From positions 3,844,001 through 3,908,000 of the forward strand of contig OX344764.1 of the NCBI GenBank assembly GCA_947034895.1: 64,000 nucleotides of DNA, given 5' to 3'. A program made the translations under genes and the position numbers. This DNA is from Rhytidiadelphus loreus (Eukaryota > Streptophyta > Bryopsida > Hypnales > Hylocomiaceae). This document shows, piece by piece, positions 1 through 11,350 of this stretch (positions are counted from its first letter, which is position 1; each line of letters begins with the position of its first letter). A model generated the notes under the pieces. It was given only the letters and a program-made list of their open reading frames with translations, did no database searches and had not been told where the DNA came from.

Positions 1-60
1 TGGGCGAATAACATAGAGATTCAGATTCCTGACCTATCTATCTGACGCTGCTGTTTGCAG

Positions 61-1008
61 GATTGCATGGCATTGCTAGCATATGAAGAGCCTGAGAATT
101 CGCCTTTGTTCCATTATCTGACCGATGATTATCGCCAGAGTGTCGCAGATGCGCTGAACTGTGCTATTCTAGGTATGCTTCGAGTCAATTTGGTCAAGGC
201 GCTTGCGATGAAATACTACTCCTGTGCTGCATTTTGTATCTGTGGCAGTATAATCAAAGGCTGATTCTTCAACCATTGTCTTAAATATTTTAACTACTTG
301 GGCCAGCTCATTCCTTCTTGTGAGCGTTGCGAAAGAGACAATTGAGTGATTTCTTCAATGATTAGAACATCGTGTGCAGATGTTCAGCTTATTCTCATTT
401 GTACAAATAATTTTCATGTATTTTGCTTCTCTGAAGTCTTAGATCCGTGTACTAAGAATTTTGTAGAGCTGTCTGTGCAGAATGAACAAGTATTCCTTGG
501 TTATCCTAGTTCACTGAAAGAAGATGAAACTGACATACGTGTGTCATGGTGATCCTGACTTCTGTGCAGCACATGCCAATCTACCAAGCTATACATCAAT
601 GGAGAAACTGCTGCAACACGCTACTGTTGTAAGGCAGCGTCTTCATCAAGAACTTGGGAAGGTAGGTCTTGAATCTCTGAACCAGGGTTTACTTCACCTT
701 CATCATGGTGAGAGTTGGACTATCCCTTCTCCAAGAAAAATGATCTCGGATCTTTTATAAATTTCTTGTATGTCTTGGGGGCCATTCAGCATTGCGACCC
801 ATCTGGTGTTTGATTCAATTAATTAATTTGGGCATGTCAGTTCTGATATGATGGAGATATTTATTTTTCTCTCAGCATTCCTGACTGAATGTTTTAAAGG
901 ATGGGTTGATAAACACAGCAAAGTCAAAGTTATTAGCCATTAATCTGTTTACTTGTTTCGCAGGATGGTCCTCCAACCTTCACACTGAAGTCGTTCTTGA
1001 AAAGCTAA
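61..1008 (+). CDS. RanBPM-like (CTLH/CRA) protein, 3' end only
   Basis: The window opens inside this gene; only its last three exons are visible: 61-172, 570-661 and 964-1008 (TAA at 1006-1008). Phases join cleanly: exon one ends with one base, completed by two bases of the next. The spliced tail begins DCMALLAYEEPENSPLFHYL, continues with QSVADALNCAIL and SMEKLLQHATVVRQRL, and ends in TLKSFLKS. The pattern LLAYE-P-SP--YL...QR/RQ-VAD-xN-xIL followed by a -EKLL- helix is that of the C-terminal CRA region of plant RanBPM proteins, which belong to the GID/CTLH ubiquitin-ligase complex in cytosol and nucleus. GID8-like CTLH proteins share part of it and cannot be excluded. The upstream SPRY and LisH regions would lie left of base 1. 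The reading is good for exon structure, moderate for subfamily. Confidence 0.6.
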
Positions 1009-3390
1009 ACCATGCTTGAGGAGGTTTCTTGAGCTTGTTAGATCTATTGACTATAGTGGGTGTCCAGATAGGTATGACGAAGGTTGATAGGGACCTTATA
1101 AAGAGGGAGATGTGGCCTTATTATCCTCTCAATAAACCTGTGGGTGTTACAATCCTTCGGTTAATCGAAAAGCTATCAATACAATTGTGTAATGAATTTT
1201 TTTTTTGGAACTGAAACAAGTTTTTTCGGTCAGCTGGCCTTCGTTGCTGTTTTCTGTATCTGCAATGTCCCAGTTAATCCTATTTGTGCTGTTGAGATGT
1301 CCAATTACTTGTAGTGTTTTAACACTGTAACTACACAGTGGCCTTAAAAGTATCAAATGGATGACAAGGAATCCTTCTATGTAAGACAAAAGTGCAGATG
1401 TGCATCCTTGGAATTTTGTGTGAAAAAAGGGAGGTCTTGCACACTAGGAGTTTGACCCCCAAAGGAGTGTTCTTGGGTTTTTTTAAGCAAATGATTCACA
1501 TGGTACCGAAAAGGTTGATTTCCATTGTGACTAGCTTGGCTTTCATCAAAAAAGTTGGGCCAGATTGTTTTGGTGCCATTTTGACACCAATGGACACATT
1601 TTTGACAATGGAGTGTCATTTTATCCTTATTGAAGTTGGTATGGAGCTTGACACCAAATTTACTTGATTGCATTTCAATGCACCATCATGGTACTATATT
1701 CACATGCCTTGAAATTCCTTGATGAGTTTTAGGGTTAACACCTAAGTTAATTAGTGTGTGTAGCCTTAGGTTGTGTAATCAACCTCAACATCTTTTACTC
1801 TACATGTTCTACTTTGCAACTAAATATGATTGAATATTATTTTATTTTTATTTTTCAAAGATGAAATCACATAATTTTTTTGTCCTATAATATTTTAAAA
1901 CTTTTCAACAAAAAATTCATGAATTTTTTAAGACAAAGTAAGAAACATCTGAAATTTTTACCATTGAATTGATATACATTTCAGTAGTATATAGATCATA
2001 TATGACAATACATCCATGTCCTATAATTCTATTCTAGATACTATAATTAGGAAATAAGGAAACTATAGTTATAGACTTAAAGTTCAAATTACAATAATAT
2101 ATGTACTTTTTCAAAATTTCAAATTGAAGTAGGAACTACGCTCGATAAACTTCATTTCATTAGTTAACCTCAAATTCAAAAAAGGGTTTTTTATTGACCT
2201 AGCTAACTCCAAGAGAAGGAAAAGTCCCCTATTTGAGGAAGGAAGAAAAGTGGATTTAACGGGTTGCTTATGCAACTGACGTCAACGAAACCATTCTACA
2301 TATACTAATACTAACAAATTCACTTTCATTAATATTGAATAATTGCAAAGTGAATTTTTAATCGATCCATTATGACAATCAACTGTGCATATTTGATTCT
2401 TCAATGTATGATCATTCTTAGTTTTGGCTATGAAGCTCAGACATTTGCAGAGGCCGGTGCAAAGATTGAAGGTCAAATCAAATAAGAAGAGTGGCAAACT
2501 GAGGTGGGGATGAGCCATCCAACTTTTATGTAAAAACATGACTTGTCCAAGCTTCAAGATTCATGTATATACCCATTCATATACTACATAATTTTTTGTG
2601 AGGATTGTCTTGCATGTTCTATTATTGTTATTGTATTATTTCACTTATAAATTTGCATTATTTTAATAAATTTGTAATAATTTATAACACTACAATTATG
2701 TGCACATTGTAATAATAATGCTCGCATGTGAGTCTTGAGCCCAGGTTTTATAAACCTAAGCTTAGTTTATAATATAACCATATTTCTATAGGTTTTTATT
2801 GATGTTTTTGGTTATAGATTTTCAAATCCCTTGAAACTTGTAAAAAAGTGTAATATTTAACAATTTTTTACATGTTAACAAAAATTTGTCAAAAAAATCA
2901 TATTAAACTTTCATTTTCTTCTTACAATATTCTATTAAAAATTGTTTAAAATTACTAGATTGAACACAATTTAACAAGTTTCAAAAGATTTTTTAATAAA
3001 ATATTACATAAAAAAATATTATAAAAAAATATATATATGGTTATATTTTAAACCAAAGGAAATTATGAACTAGTAAAAGTTCCATTGATGCATTTTTTTA
3101 AAGGAAACCTTATTAGAACAAGTACTTGTTCTTGGATGAAAAATTGTGGATGGATGAAATCTTTGAATAAATGGTTTAAGTTTGTCATGATGTTTCTCCC
3201 AACTGGCAGCCGTCACTTTAGTGGGGGGATACTCCGTTGGCTACTTTCATTTTCTCTCATTTGCAATCTACTTTTCTTGCTCTCTCTTTCTCATTATCTT
3301 CCTCTCTCCCTCGCTCTCATACCTTCCGGCTTGAAGCTAATACTTCGTTACAGAGCCAAGTCCCATTGTTGCAGCCATGCTGATACTTCT
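1009..3390. other. Gene-free AT-rich flank
   Basis: No supportable gene. The stretch holds the 3' flank of the RanBPM-like gene, one diverged copy of a TTAA-type repeat (1342-1530) and long A/T-rich low-complexity sequence. Short open frames here lack codon structure or any recognisable domain. Confidence 0.6.
1342..1530 (+). repeat. Dispersed repeat copy (family A)
   Basis: Runs from CCTTAAAAG through 'GGATGACAAGGAATCC', 'TGGAATTTTG', 'GGGAGGTCTT' to 'GATTTCCA'. The same blocks in the same order occur at 41326-41540 and 59494-60202, so this is one interspersed family. This copy is the most diverged and its terminal TTAA is not intact. Confidence 0.6.
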
Positions 3391-3477
3391 GAGCTCAGCC
3401 GATAGGATTTCTTCAACAACCGATATAGGAAGAGTCAATTGCGGCTACTTTTTTCTTACCAGCTGACAAGTGATTCA

Positions 3478-4209
3478 GGGTGATTGCAAGAAAGACTGGT
3501 CCTATTTGGCATCACAATTGAAGTGACTTAGTTGCCATCAATTATAACTTTCGGAAAATAAAGCTAATGGACTTGAAATTTTTATTGAAGATGGCTAATT
3601 GAGAAATCATGAGATTTATTATTTTTTTTTAATTTTGAAAAATAATTTTATAATTAAATGTCAATTTAGCTCATTTATCACACTTTGTGATTTAGGGTTT
3701 TTTAGTATTGTGGATTTGTGGAGCATCCAAAAATTATGATGTTCACTTGAATTTTTTGTAAGCTATTCCCACACTAGATGAGCATGTGTCCACCAAAGGG
3801 CATTCAGAAAAACACAATTCTTTGTCCTCAACGTGCATGCAAATAGGGGTCCCTTGTGCATAGCACTCCAAACATTCATGATGGTTTCAACTTCTAGTTT
3901 TTGGTGAAATGTAATCTCTATCAAGTCTTTTCAAATGGCTAATTTTTAGTTTTTTTTTATTCATGATTTTCTAATTTTTATTAATTTATACTTAATTTTA
4001 TTTACTTTTTGTGACAAACTGTCATTTTCTTAAGTAGTACTATTTTAGTATTATTAAGTACTCAAAAGTACTATTGGCTGTTGATTTTTCAGATCAACGA
4101 CTAAAATTGCTTCGTTTTGTAGTACTGTAGTATTTATAGTACTGAGCGCAAAAAATCACAGTTTTGGCAAAACACTACCAAAATCGTTCGGTCTTTCTTG
4201 CAATCACCC
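3478..4209. mobile_element. Non-autonomous DNA transposon, 732 bp
   Basis: Perfect 19-bp terminal inverted repeats, GGGTGATTGCAAGAAAGAC at the left end and its reverse complement at the right, flanked on both sides by TTCA (3474-3477 and 4210-4213), read as a 4-bp target-site duplication. The interior is AT-rich with no coding capacity. Removing it would bring a palindrome half-site at 3458-3476 next to one at 4215-4226, so it landed inside the palindrome-bearing locus, about 35 bp before the ATG of the decayed gene. Superfamily is uncertain: the GGG start recalls PIF/Harbinger MITEs, but a 4-bp duplication is not typical. Confidence 0.75.
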
Positions 4210-4245
4210 TTCAGCCCAGCCGATAAGCAACTCATTCCTGCGGCG

Positions 4246-7200
4246 ATGGCATCCTCAGATGTGGCTCCAAAGAGGTACTATTTTTACTTTGTATTGGCTA
4301 CTAGCCAATACAATTTCTCTTGCCTAGTGTTGTGATTAGATTTTCATTATGTATTTTTGCGTACATTAGTCATTTTATTGGCTGGCAATCGATATAGTTT
4401 TGTAACCGCACATATTGAGTGTTTTAGGTTACATCGACTGGCAACCCATATATCTTTCTGACCGTAGGGTGAGGAACTCAAAGGTTCTATTGGCTGGCAG
4501 CTAATATAGTAGTTGATCATAATAAAGTTTGTTTTTAACGTCTGGCAACGGATACCATTGTATTCAACTCTAAATTCAAATGTATTGTTGTGCAGAAGAA
4601 ACCGACCCTCTTGGCCAAACTTCTCGAAGATCAAATCCCAAACTCTCGGATATTGGGAGATGGTTCCCACCATGCGTAACATGGAGAGCAAGCAAGGCAA
4701 GCGAGACATCCAAAAGTGGAGCCTATGCTGTAGAGAGTCAATTGACAAGTTAGTGGAGATTGCATGTTCCTTCAAGCTGAAGGGAAACATAACCCCCGAC
4801 AAGGGAAATGTTATGTCGGTCATGGTTGTTAGAGGAGACGTGCACGTCATGATCTGTTTGCTCTCAGTCGGCAACCTAGACAGTGTTGCCAACTACTTTG
4901 CGGTGGAGTTGCATGTCCACACGTGCACGGAAGATGTTTGTGGAGCGAAGTCCATGTTGATGGAAATGACATTTATTGATAACACGCCATCTGATGCTGA
5001 AGAACTTGTATAGGGATGGGAGTGCCTGAAGGCAGACATGATGATTATAATGTCATCATCATCCGTGAAATGGAGAAGGGGAAGAAGAAGGTACCAGCGG
5101 CAAGAAGGAAAGCGACAACAACAACGATTGAAGACATTGAGACTATTGTCGTGGAGACGGGGTCACCGAGCAAACTGAAGAGGAAAGGGAAGGGGAGGGA
5201 CAATTCCAACACGGTGCTAAAGCTAACGCTGGACAAGGCATTGGTGCCTGGGAATCACCTCACCACAAAGACCAAGGACAACGAGGTCAACATGATCTAC
5301 CAAGTGTTGGAAACAGGACTGCTACACGCCTTCCCATACAAGAAGCAACGACTTCTGGGTGTCATCCTCTTTGACAAGCTCCACATTGCATATGATGAGT
5401 TCAAGTACCGGAAGATTGCGAAGGACCGCCTTGGTTAGGTATTTGAGCTACATTTTCCTTCATTTCTCCATATTTCAATTAGCCTCCTTCTATTTCCTCT
5501 ATCGGTTGGCAACCGACATATATCTATGTCGTTCCTAATTTTTGGACTTTGTCATTTCAGGTCAAGACAATGTAAAGGGGTATGGATCAATTAGGAAGAA
5601 GCCCAAAATTCACGGCATTCCTCTGAAGCAAACTCCTTTAGCAACAAATAAGGGACTGAACACAGTAATGGACAAGTACCCAATAGAGAATGATTTGGCG
5701 GTCATCAATGGAATTTCAATGCCGTGGTGGAAGGCACCCAACGTCCACTAGTACATCATTGGCGGGCAACACACCGTCATGGCCTGCAAAGAATTGGCCG
5801 ATCAATACTCTAATAGATCAGAAGTAAAGAAGGATCTCTTGGAGTTCGAGGTCATTCCTATTTTCAGTAGACAAGTGGACACACTTGTGCAGGTCTCCAA
5901 TGCCTTAAAACCTTAGCATCGTAGAGAAGGTGGCAAGGGAGACCTTCCGATCCTATGTGAAGATGGGGAGGACGGCTTTGGTAAAGGCAGGATGCCTACA
6001 GTCGCATCATGGAGGTGGTAAGCCGTCAGCAACATTTGAGGTATTCATCAAACATTATCTTTTAAAAAGTGATATTGTACTTTAAATTATGACTTGCAAT
6101 TGTATTGGCTGGCAGCTGATACATTCCTCATTTTGACTAGTCGATATTCTTCCTATCGGCTGTCAAGTGATACCAATTACTATGTTTTGAATTCTGGGTT
6201 TGAAATCGTGCAGGCAGCGAAGCTAGAAGTAATGGTGCACACTTTTGCGAACTAGTGCAGGAAATCATTGCCCTCTACGTCAACATTAAAAACACCACTA
6301 AGGCCAAGTCTTCAGAGAAGATGACACTCTTTGACTCGCACAAAGAAAAAAAAACTTGACATGATTGTCATGAACGAAATTATATGGACCAGAAAGAAGT
6401 ATCTCCTTCCTTGCAAGAATGCGGGTTGGGTCCCATATATTAATGAAGATTAGCAGGATTTGGAAGACAAGAAGGGCTATTATGCTGCCATTGTCTGGAA
6501 CTTGTGGAAGGACATGATGAAATTCACGGATGGTAGCAACTAGTTGAAAAGACACGTCAACCCCATGAATCTGACAACAAACAAGAACACTGATGGAAAA
6601 ACCCTGGGGGTCTTCTACACCACTTTGATGAACTACGCCATTGTTCAAGTGGCCCCGGTGGAAGAAGGGAGTTCGTCCGACCTCAAATACGAATGCCGAC
6701 TAGAATAGAGTATCTTGAAGGTGGTGGATGTTCTTCGAACAATGGAGGGGACTGAGGGGCTGCAACATAACGACAAAAAGTTCATTGTCCTCTTTAGGTA
6801 TAACGAAAGTGGGGATGCCTTAGCAATCGACAAGAACGACTTCCTTGACATATCGTTGGCCGCAAAAATACCCACGGAAGAGGATGGTTTGGATGAACCA
6901 TCCAACGACTCCTACATCCCCCTCCCAATGCTTTTCATTGGAAACTCACGCTTCCAGGATTCTGTTGCGATGGCCTCATATTCTTCTACAACTTTGTAGT
7001 ACTACCACACACTATACTACTAGTCGTCACCTCATGGAGACTTCGTTAGAGCGGAGATAGAGGCCAAGCTGATGGTCACACTTTCTTTAATCTTCCCTAA
7101 GTTGGATGACAGATCTTGCCTTTTTTCGGTTTTCAAGCGATTCACTAGGATCAACAAGGCCCCTAAATGGTTTCATGGCAAGGGTGAGGGCGATTGGAAT

Positions 7201-7345
7201 GGCAAAATGTGCGGGTCAGACATGCGCTCCTCGAGCATTTGATGAAACCCACTTTGAAATCGAAAGACACCATTGTCATCAACATCTGGGGCGGGGAAAA
7301 CAATACAAAGATCGCTCTGGTAAGACATTCTATCCTCAACTCATC
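4246..7345 (+). pseudogene. Decayed multi-exon gene with ParB-like 'GGQHT' segment
   Basis: ATG at 4246 starts a short exon (MASSDVAPK) ending at 4274; a GT-AG intron carrying five palindromes joins it in phase to 4596-5010 (RNRPSWPNFSKIKSQ...). A stop and shift follow, then 5016-5435 (lysine-rich, KKKVPAARRK), an intron 5437-5561 with one palindrome, 5562-6040, an intron 6041-6213 with two palindromes, and 6214-7319. The third block reads KAPNVH-stop-YIIGGQHTVMACKELADQY and later VSNAL then, after a shift, VARETFRSYVKMGRTALVKA. GGQHT in a hydrophobic context resembles the ParB/sulfiredoxin-type nucleotide-binding loop; this is inference. Near the end DTIVINIWGGENNTKIAL may echo a methyltransferase glycine loop. 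Many in-frame stops and at least three shifts show it is dead. I do not recognise the protein as a named family. Confidence 0.55.
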
Positions 7346-7510
7346 TAGCTAGAGTGCGCTTTATTCATGGTTAATCCCTTTTTGTCTGCTAGTAGCCGAA
7401 ACACCATCACTAACTTTAGTTTTGTGGATAAGCAGAGGAATGGCCGGCCCATTCTAGAGTTTGTGTGAGAAGGGGACAAAGTAGCGAGAGCAAAAGAAAG
7501 CGTAAAGATA

Positions 7511-7798
7511 ATGAACCTTGTTTCCGCAGTGTATGTGTCACCTCCTCCAAAAGTGCTCCCGTTACCAAAGTCAAGGACTAATGGTGGATTGAAACTGGAA
7601 GCTCTGTCATCTACATCTTCTACACAACAGTCGCCACTAATATCATCACTGATGTCGCAGCTCAATCTGGGAGGCTCTAGGGGAGGCTCTGCTAGACCAT
7701 CGCCACCTACACTGCTAACTTGGTCATCCCACAACCGGGAACTCTCTCCAATTCGTACATATTCGCCTCACTCGGGGAGTGAGCTTTCCCACGGAGAG
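7511..7798 (+). pseudogene. Exon-like block of the decayed locus, Ser/Pro-rich
   Basis: An open frame begins NLVSAVYVSPPPKVLPLPKS and stays Ser/Pro/Gly-rich up to the start of the LTR-like insertion. The low-complexity composition suggests a linker or disordered region. It follows a segment reading QRNGRPILEFV-stop, so it probably belongs to the same dead gene as 4246-7345. Its continuation lies at 8667-9050, beyond the insertion. Confidence 0.3.
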
Positions 7799-8637
7799 TG
7801 TTACGGACCTCTGACAATTAACTCTAATTACAAACACAAAATATACTTATCAACACTCTTATTAACAAGAATGATTTACAAGGAGCTCAAACCAACCAAC
7901 CATAGAGTGAGACCCATCTCCAAAGAGTGCCTCCTCACCCTCAAGCTCCGTCTTATATAATAGAGACTAACTATTAACAAGACTATTAGTTCTTAAGATA
8001 GACTAGGACTTCTTTTTTAACTTTAGCTTTCTATCCTTGGTTCTATCTAGAACCATTCTAAAGTAAAAGTCCTATTTGTACTTCTCCAATCATATCTTAT
8101 CTAATTCATCTTGTATCCAAGTCTTAATCTTCTACTTGGAGTTATCTAACTCCAAGTTCCAACACACCTGTGTTAAGTCCTTGTATTCAAATTTTGATCT
8201 TCTACTTGGAATTATTTAACTCCAAGTTCCAACACACTTGTATTAAGTCCTTGTATTCAAATTTTAATCTTCTATTTGGAGTTATTTAACTCCAAGTTCC
8301 AACACGCATGCGTTAAGTCCAATGCACTAGTCATTCAAGTAGAGTTGTCTAACTCAATTGTATAAATCCACCATAAGGGAATATTTATCTTTAAGCAATC
8401 TTTGTTTATCCACTAGTGCACAATTTATCATGGATTAGTTCATCCATCAAATTGATATGAAAGTCATGACACAATCATCATAAATCTTTCATCTATCAAT
8501 GCATTCATCCATCAAGGTTGTGACAAGGGTCATGACAGAGAGGCACCTTTTGGCAAATGGTGTGAACCGCGTCCCTAATCTCCGATTCCCAATCAAACTC
8601 CGACACCGGACCCCGAGTAGTGCCACCAATCATTACA
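7799..8637. mobile_element. Possible solo LTR, 839 bp
   Basis: The stretch begins TGTTACGG and ends ATCATTACA (TG...CA), interrupts two coding-like blocks, contains a TATA-type box (TATATAAT, 7954-7961) after a pyrimidine/purine-mixed leader, and has three 70-bp direct repeats in its second half. These are LTR-like traits. Against: the flanking 5-mers (AGAGAG side and TTGGG side) do not match, so no target duplication is seen, and no primer-binding or protease/RT coding sequence is present in the window. Confidence 0.3.
8110..8319. repeat. Three tandem 70-bp repeats
   Basis: Units 8110-8179, 8180-8249 and 8250-8319, each beginning CTTGTATYCAARTYTTRATC, with a few substitutions between units. 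Each unit has an internal dyad, ACTTGGAGTTATCTAACTCCAAGT-like, able to form a ten-pair stem. The arrangement could be an LTR enhancer block or simple slippage. Confidence 0.85.
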
Positions 8638-8666
8638 TTGGGCACTGCCGAGTTGAAGAGACATGC

Positions 8667-9050
8667 GTGAAGTGCCACCTCCAACGCCATGGTCATGGAT
8701 TTACATGATGTCCCGCCATTAGAGGAGATTCACAGACGGGAGACAGCACAGGCGGTTGTCGGTGTGGCTGAGCCTCAAGAACCAGTCTCAGCCATCGGTA
8801 GGCCGGCAACTGCGGAGGATGTTGCTGTCGGCAAGCAACCAATACTTCAAAAGGCTTCCTAGGGGGAACTGCGATGGGGAAGGAGCAAAGGAGTCCCGAT
8901 CAAACTCACTTTGGATTCCATGGACTCGTGTCGCTCAACCCGATCCAAGTAGAAGCGGATGCGAGCAGAAATGGAAGTTGACAAAGGCGAGGCATCACGA
9001 GACCACGACTTCCCAAATGAAGTATTGTCTCCCGTACCATCGTCTAAGTA
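8667..9050 (+). pseudogene. Exon-like block of the decayed locus
   Basis: In one frame the text reads ATSNAMVMDLHDVPPLEEIH, RRETAQAVVGVAEPQEPVSA, IGRPATAEDVAVGKQPILQK, then stop, GELRWGRSKGVPIKLTLDSM, stop, KRMRAEMEVDKGEASRDHDF and finally TAA at 9048-9050. The acidic/Pro-rich composition and even codon use look like former coding sequence with two premature stops. No domain is recognised. Confidence 0.35.
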
Positions 9051-9480
9051 AATGCGGTCTAGAGGTTCATAGGTGATAGACATGTATTTAGAATAGCTCA
9101 TTTACACATAGTAATGCCTAGCTCAAACTTGTTCTTAGGGACTTGTCAGTGGAAGCCTGTACTTGGACACACTAGAGTACTCATGTAGTGTGTCGGCTGC
9201 CAACTGATACATTCTAGTACTGTTGTCTGATTTCTCATTGAATTGCATCTCATGTTTTATGTATTTCATCTTGAATTGCAAATTATGAATCTCGACCATC
9301 AGAGCCAACCGAAGACATAGTATCTGAAGGAGGGGATGAGTATGACTAACCAGCTCTCGAATCAAAAGCAAATTCGTCGATTATTGATCTTCCACAAATA
9401 GTGCCTCTGATATTATTCCTCTTCCTAGAGGTACAAGGAACACTAATGTTCTATGAGTCTCTCATTTTCAAGGGGTCGAA

Positions 9481-10047
9481 CATGCAGTAGAGGTCGCAAA
9501 TAAGAAATTGACCAAGTCTCCAGCAGTTCCTCAGATTTTGTCAAAAGACATGATGATCTTTTGGTCTGTTGTACCCTTAGTACTGACTCTACAGCATTGT
9601 CTAAACAATATGAGGTGGAAGATGCCGGAGATCAGAGAGGATTACAATGCTTTTGGACAAGAGTCATGTGACAAAAGTGTGTACAGAGATCCTAAGAATC
9701 CAACACGACCAATTTTCCTCAAGCGTCTCGTACAATTCCTTGGGTCCTTGCCCTTCTTATACAATAATGGTGCCACGATTAGCAACTCATTGATCGTAGA
9801 TCATCTGCCTTTTAGGAACGTTTTGAATCTACCTTATAACGCCATTCATTTGCCTCCTTGTACTTGGTACTCAAAGAAATCGAAGAAGGGTAGAAAGTTG
9901 CCCTTCCTCTAGGCCACCATGATCCCATTCCTAGAACAGTTTCTGGCGTCGGGAATCACAGTCCCAAAATTTTGTGAGAAGAACTCGGCCATCAGGCTTC
10001 TGTATATATGTCAAGCTCCACCTTATATGATCTCTACGTCAAAGTGA
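9481..10047 (+). pseudogene. Exon-like block, unrecognised protein
   Basis: The frame from about 9481 reads VEVANKKLTKSPAVPQILSK, MMIFWSVVPLVLTLQHCLNN, DYNAFGQESCDKSVYRDPKN and ends LPPCTWYSKKSKKGRKLPFL before a TAG at 9910. It reads on past the stop (ATMIPFLEQFLASGITVPKF) to another stop at 10045. The length of sense text across a single stop suggests a recently broken exon. No family is recognised. It sits between palindromes at 9191 and 10151. Confidence 0.35.
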
Positions 10048-10359
10048 CGCCAAAGTATCAAAAGGGATTCAAGATGCCCTATTTGGTGGAGGAGCTACTT
10101 GCCATGGGAGGTAGCAACACGGTCAACCTGGTGAAGGAGGGCACATAATGTATTGATTGGCAGCCGACATAGATTTTGTAGATTGTATATATGCATAGCA
10201 GAATACTTCTAGTTCTTAGAACATTTGTAAAGATTATTTTCATAAATATTTAATTGTAAATAAAGGCACTACAAGTTGGGTGTCCGGCTAAACCAAGCGG
10301 ATATCATTTTCGCTCTTAAAGCATTCAAATGTTTCCTTCAAGAATTTGATCATTAGGGC

Positions 10360-10965
10360 ATGGATACTGTAATCAGGGTTCGTCTATACCCTATACTTTT
10401 AAAACTCTCTAAGGATGCATTTGAATGCTTCATGAACAATAACGACTCTACCATATGTGGTCAGGCATGTCCCGTTTTCATTCAAAAACATGGGTCTTGC
10501 TCCTCATGGCTCCATTCAATGATGAATGATTGCTTGCTCTTGTATTATATGTCAATCATGCATATCGGATGCCAGCCGACATCACATGTATATGGCTTCT
10601 CTAATCTGTTATCCATATCTAATAATCTTGTAGTGACTAATTTTTGTTATGTTCAGGAGTCCAACAATGGTCAACCACATTCGTTCAAAAAATGTGTGGT
10701 TCTCGACGTCACAGGACTGCTTTGTTTTATTGACACAAATATTGAGGTGGATAAGTGGGACCCGCACAAAAACGTCATCAAAAAGCCAAAGCTAGTTGCA
10801 TTGTTCACGATATTGTTTGAAAAGTTCCACGTCGGGATTTGGTCCAAGATTCCAATTATAGAACTTAGGCCATTGCTTGCACACTTGCTTCTAAAACATG
10901 TCAGAGAGAAACTAACATTTATCAACTTCATCGCCTCGATCTCTTCATTTCACGAACTATTGTGA
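10360..10965 (+). pseudogene. FCP1/NIF-phosphatase-like fragment
   Basis: The right half (exon from about 10656, after TTATGTTCAG) reads KKCVVLDVTGLLCFID, then KKPKLVALFTILFEKFHVGI followed by WSK. This is the layout of HAD-superfamily FCP1/NIF domains: a strand ending in the catalytic D, a gap, then (R/K)P-L-F...LFE-F-VGIWS. The catalytic DxDx(T/V) signature is D-V-T-G-L, so the second Asp is absent, and an active enzyme is unlikely; some plant relatives carry D-x-N there, from memory. The left half (10360-10455) looks like a separate upstream exon, and the DNA between, with a palindrome at 10562-10582, looks like an intron read through. It could be a weakly expressed gene, but no complete model can be built. 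Confidence 0.45.
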
Positions 10966-11350
10966 GGGTTCCTTTGGAATTTCTTTGGGATATTGGCTGC
11001 TAGCTAATACTCGCAATTTAAAACACTAAACTGGATGGACTCAGTAGTTTAGAATGATGTGTAGTGGGTTGCACTTCTTTATACACATTGACTTAGCCGG
11101 TTTTGACAATTCAAATAGTTCAAATACAATTTCATAGATCTAGGTAATTTAGACAACGATGTTTGGCTTGGTATACAATATCAGACGTCAGCCAACAGTT
11201 AGCCCAAAATTCAGACTACACTTTTTAGGAACTTGTGTAAGTAGATTTTTCATTGGATTAACTACTAATTCTGCTACTTTGTCCATTCTCGCTCATTGCT
11301 TATAGCAAACAAGACATTGCACTCTACTTTATCGGTTGACAGCCAATTTA

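Larger units (their letters stand above)
3396..11350. repeat. Interspersed ~20-bp palindrome family
   Basis: Consensus about TAT(C/T)GGCTGGCAGCCGATA, a near-perfect dyad with one central base. Clear copies: 3458-3476, 4292-4310, 4376-4396, 4431-4453, 4488-4508, 4537-4556, 5500-5520, 6103-6121, 6154-6174, 9191-9214, 10151-10171, 10562-10582, 10991-11009, 11179-11198, 11330-11350; half-sites at 3396-3404, 3417-3426 and 4215-4226. Substitutions are often compensated in the other arm, for example TATTGGCTA-C-TAGCCAATA at 4292 and TCGGTTG-G-CAACCGA at 5501. Most copies lie in predicted introns or between exon-like blocks of the decayed locus. Only weak resemblances (3200, 13834) were seen outside it. 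Confidence 0.8.

Noticed and set aside
5757..5775. Extra palindrome copy (ATTGGCGGGCAAC)
   Set aside because: It lies inside the coding text for IIGGQHT and lacks the second arm.
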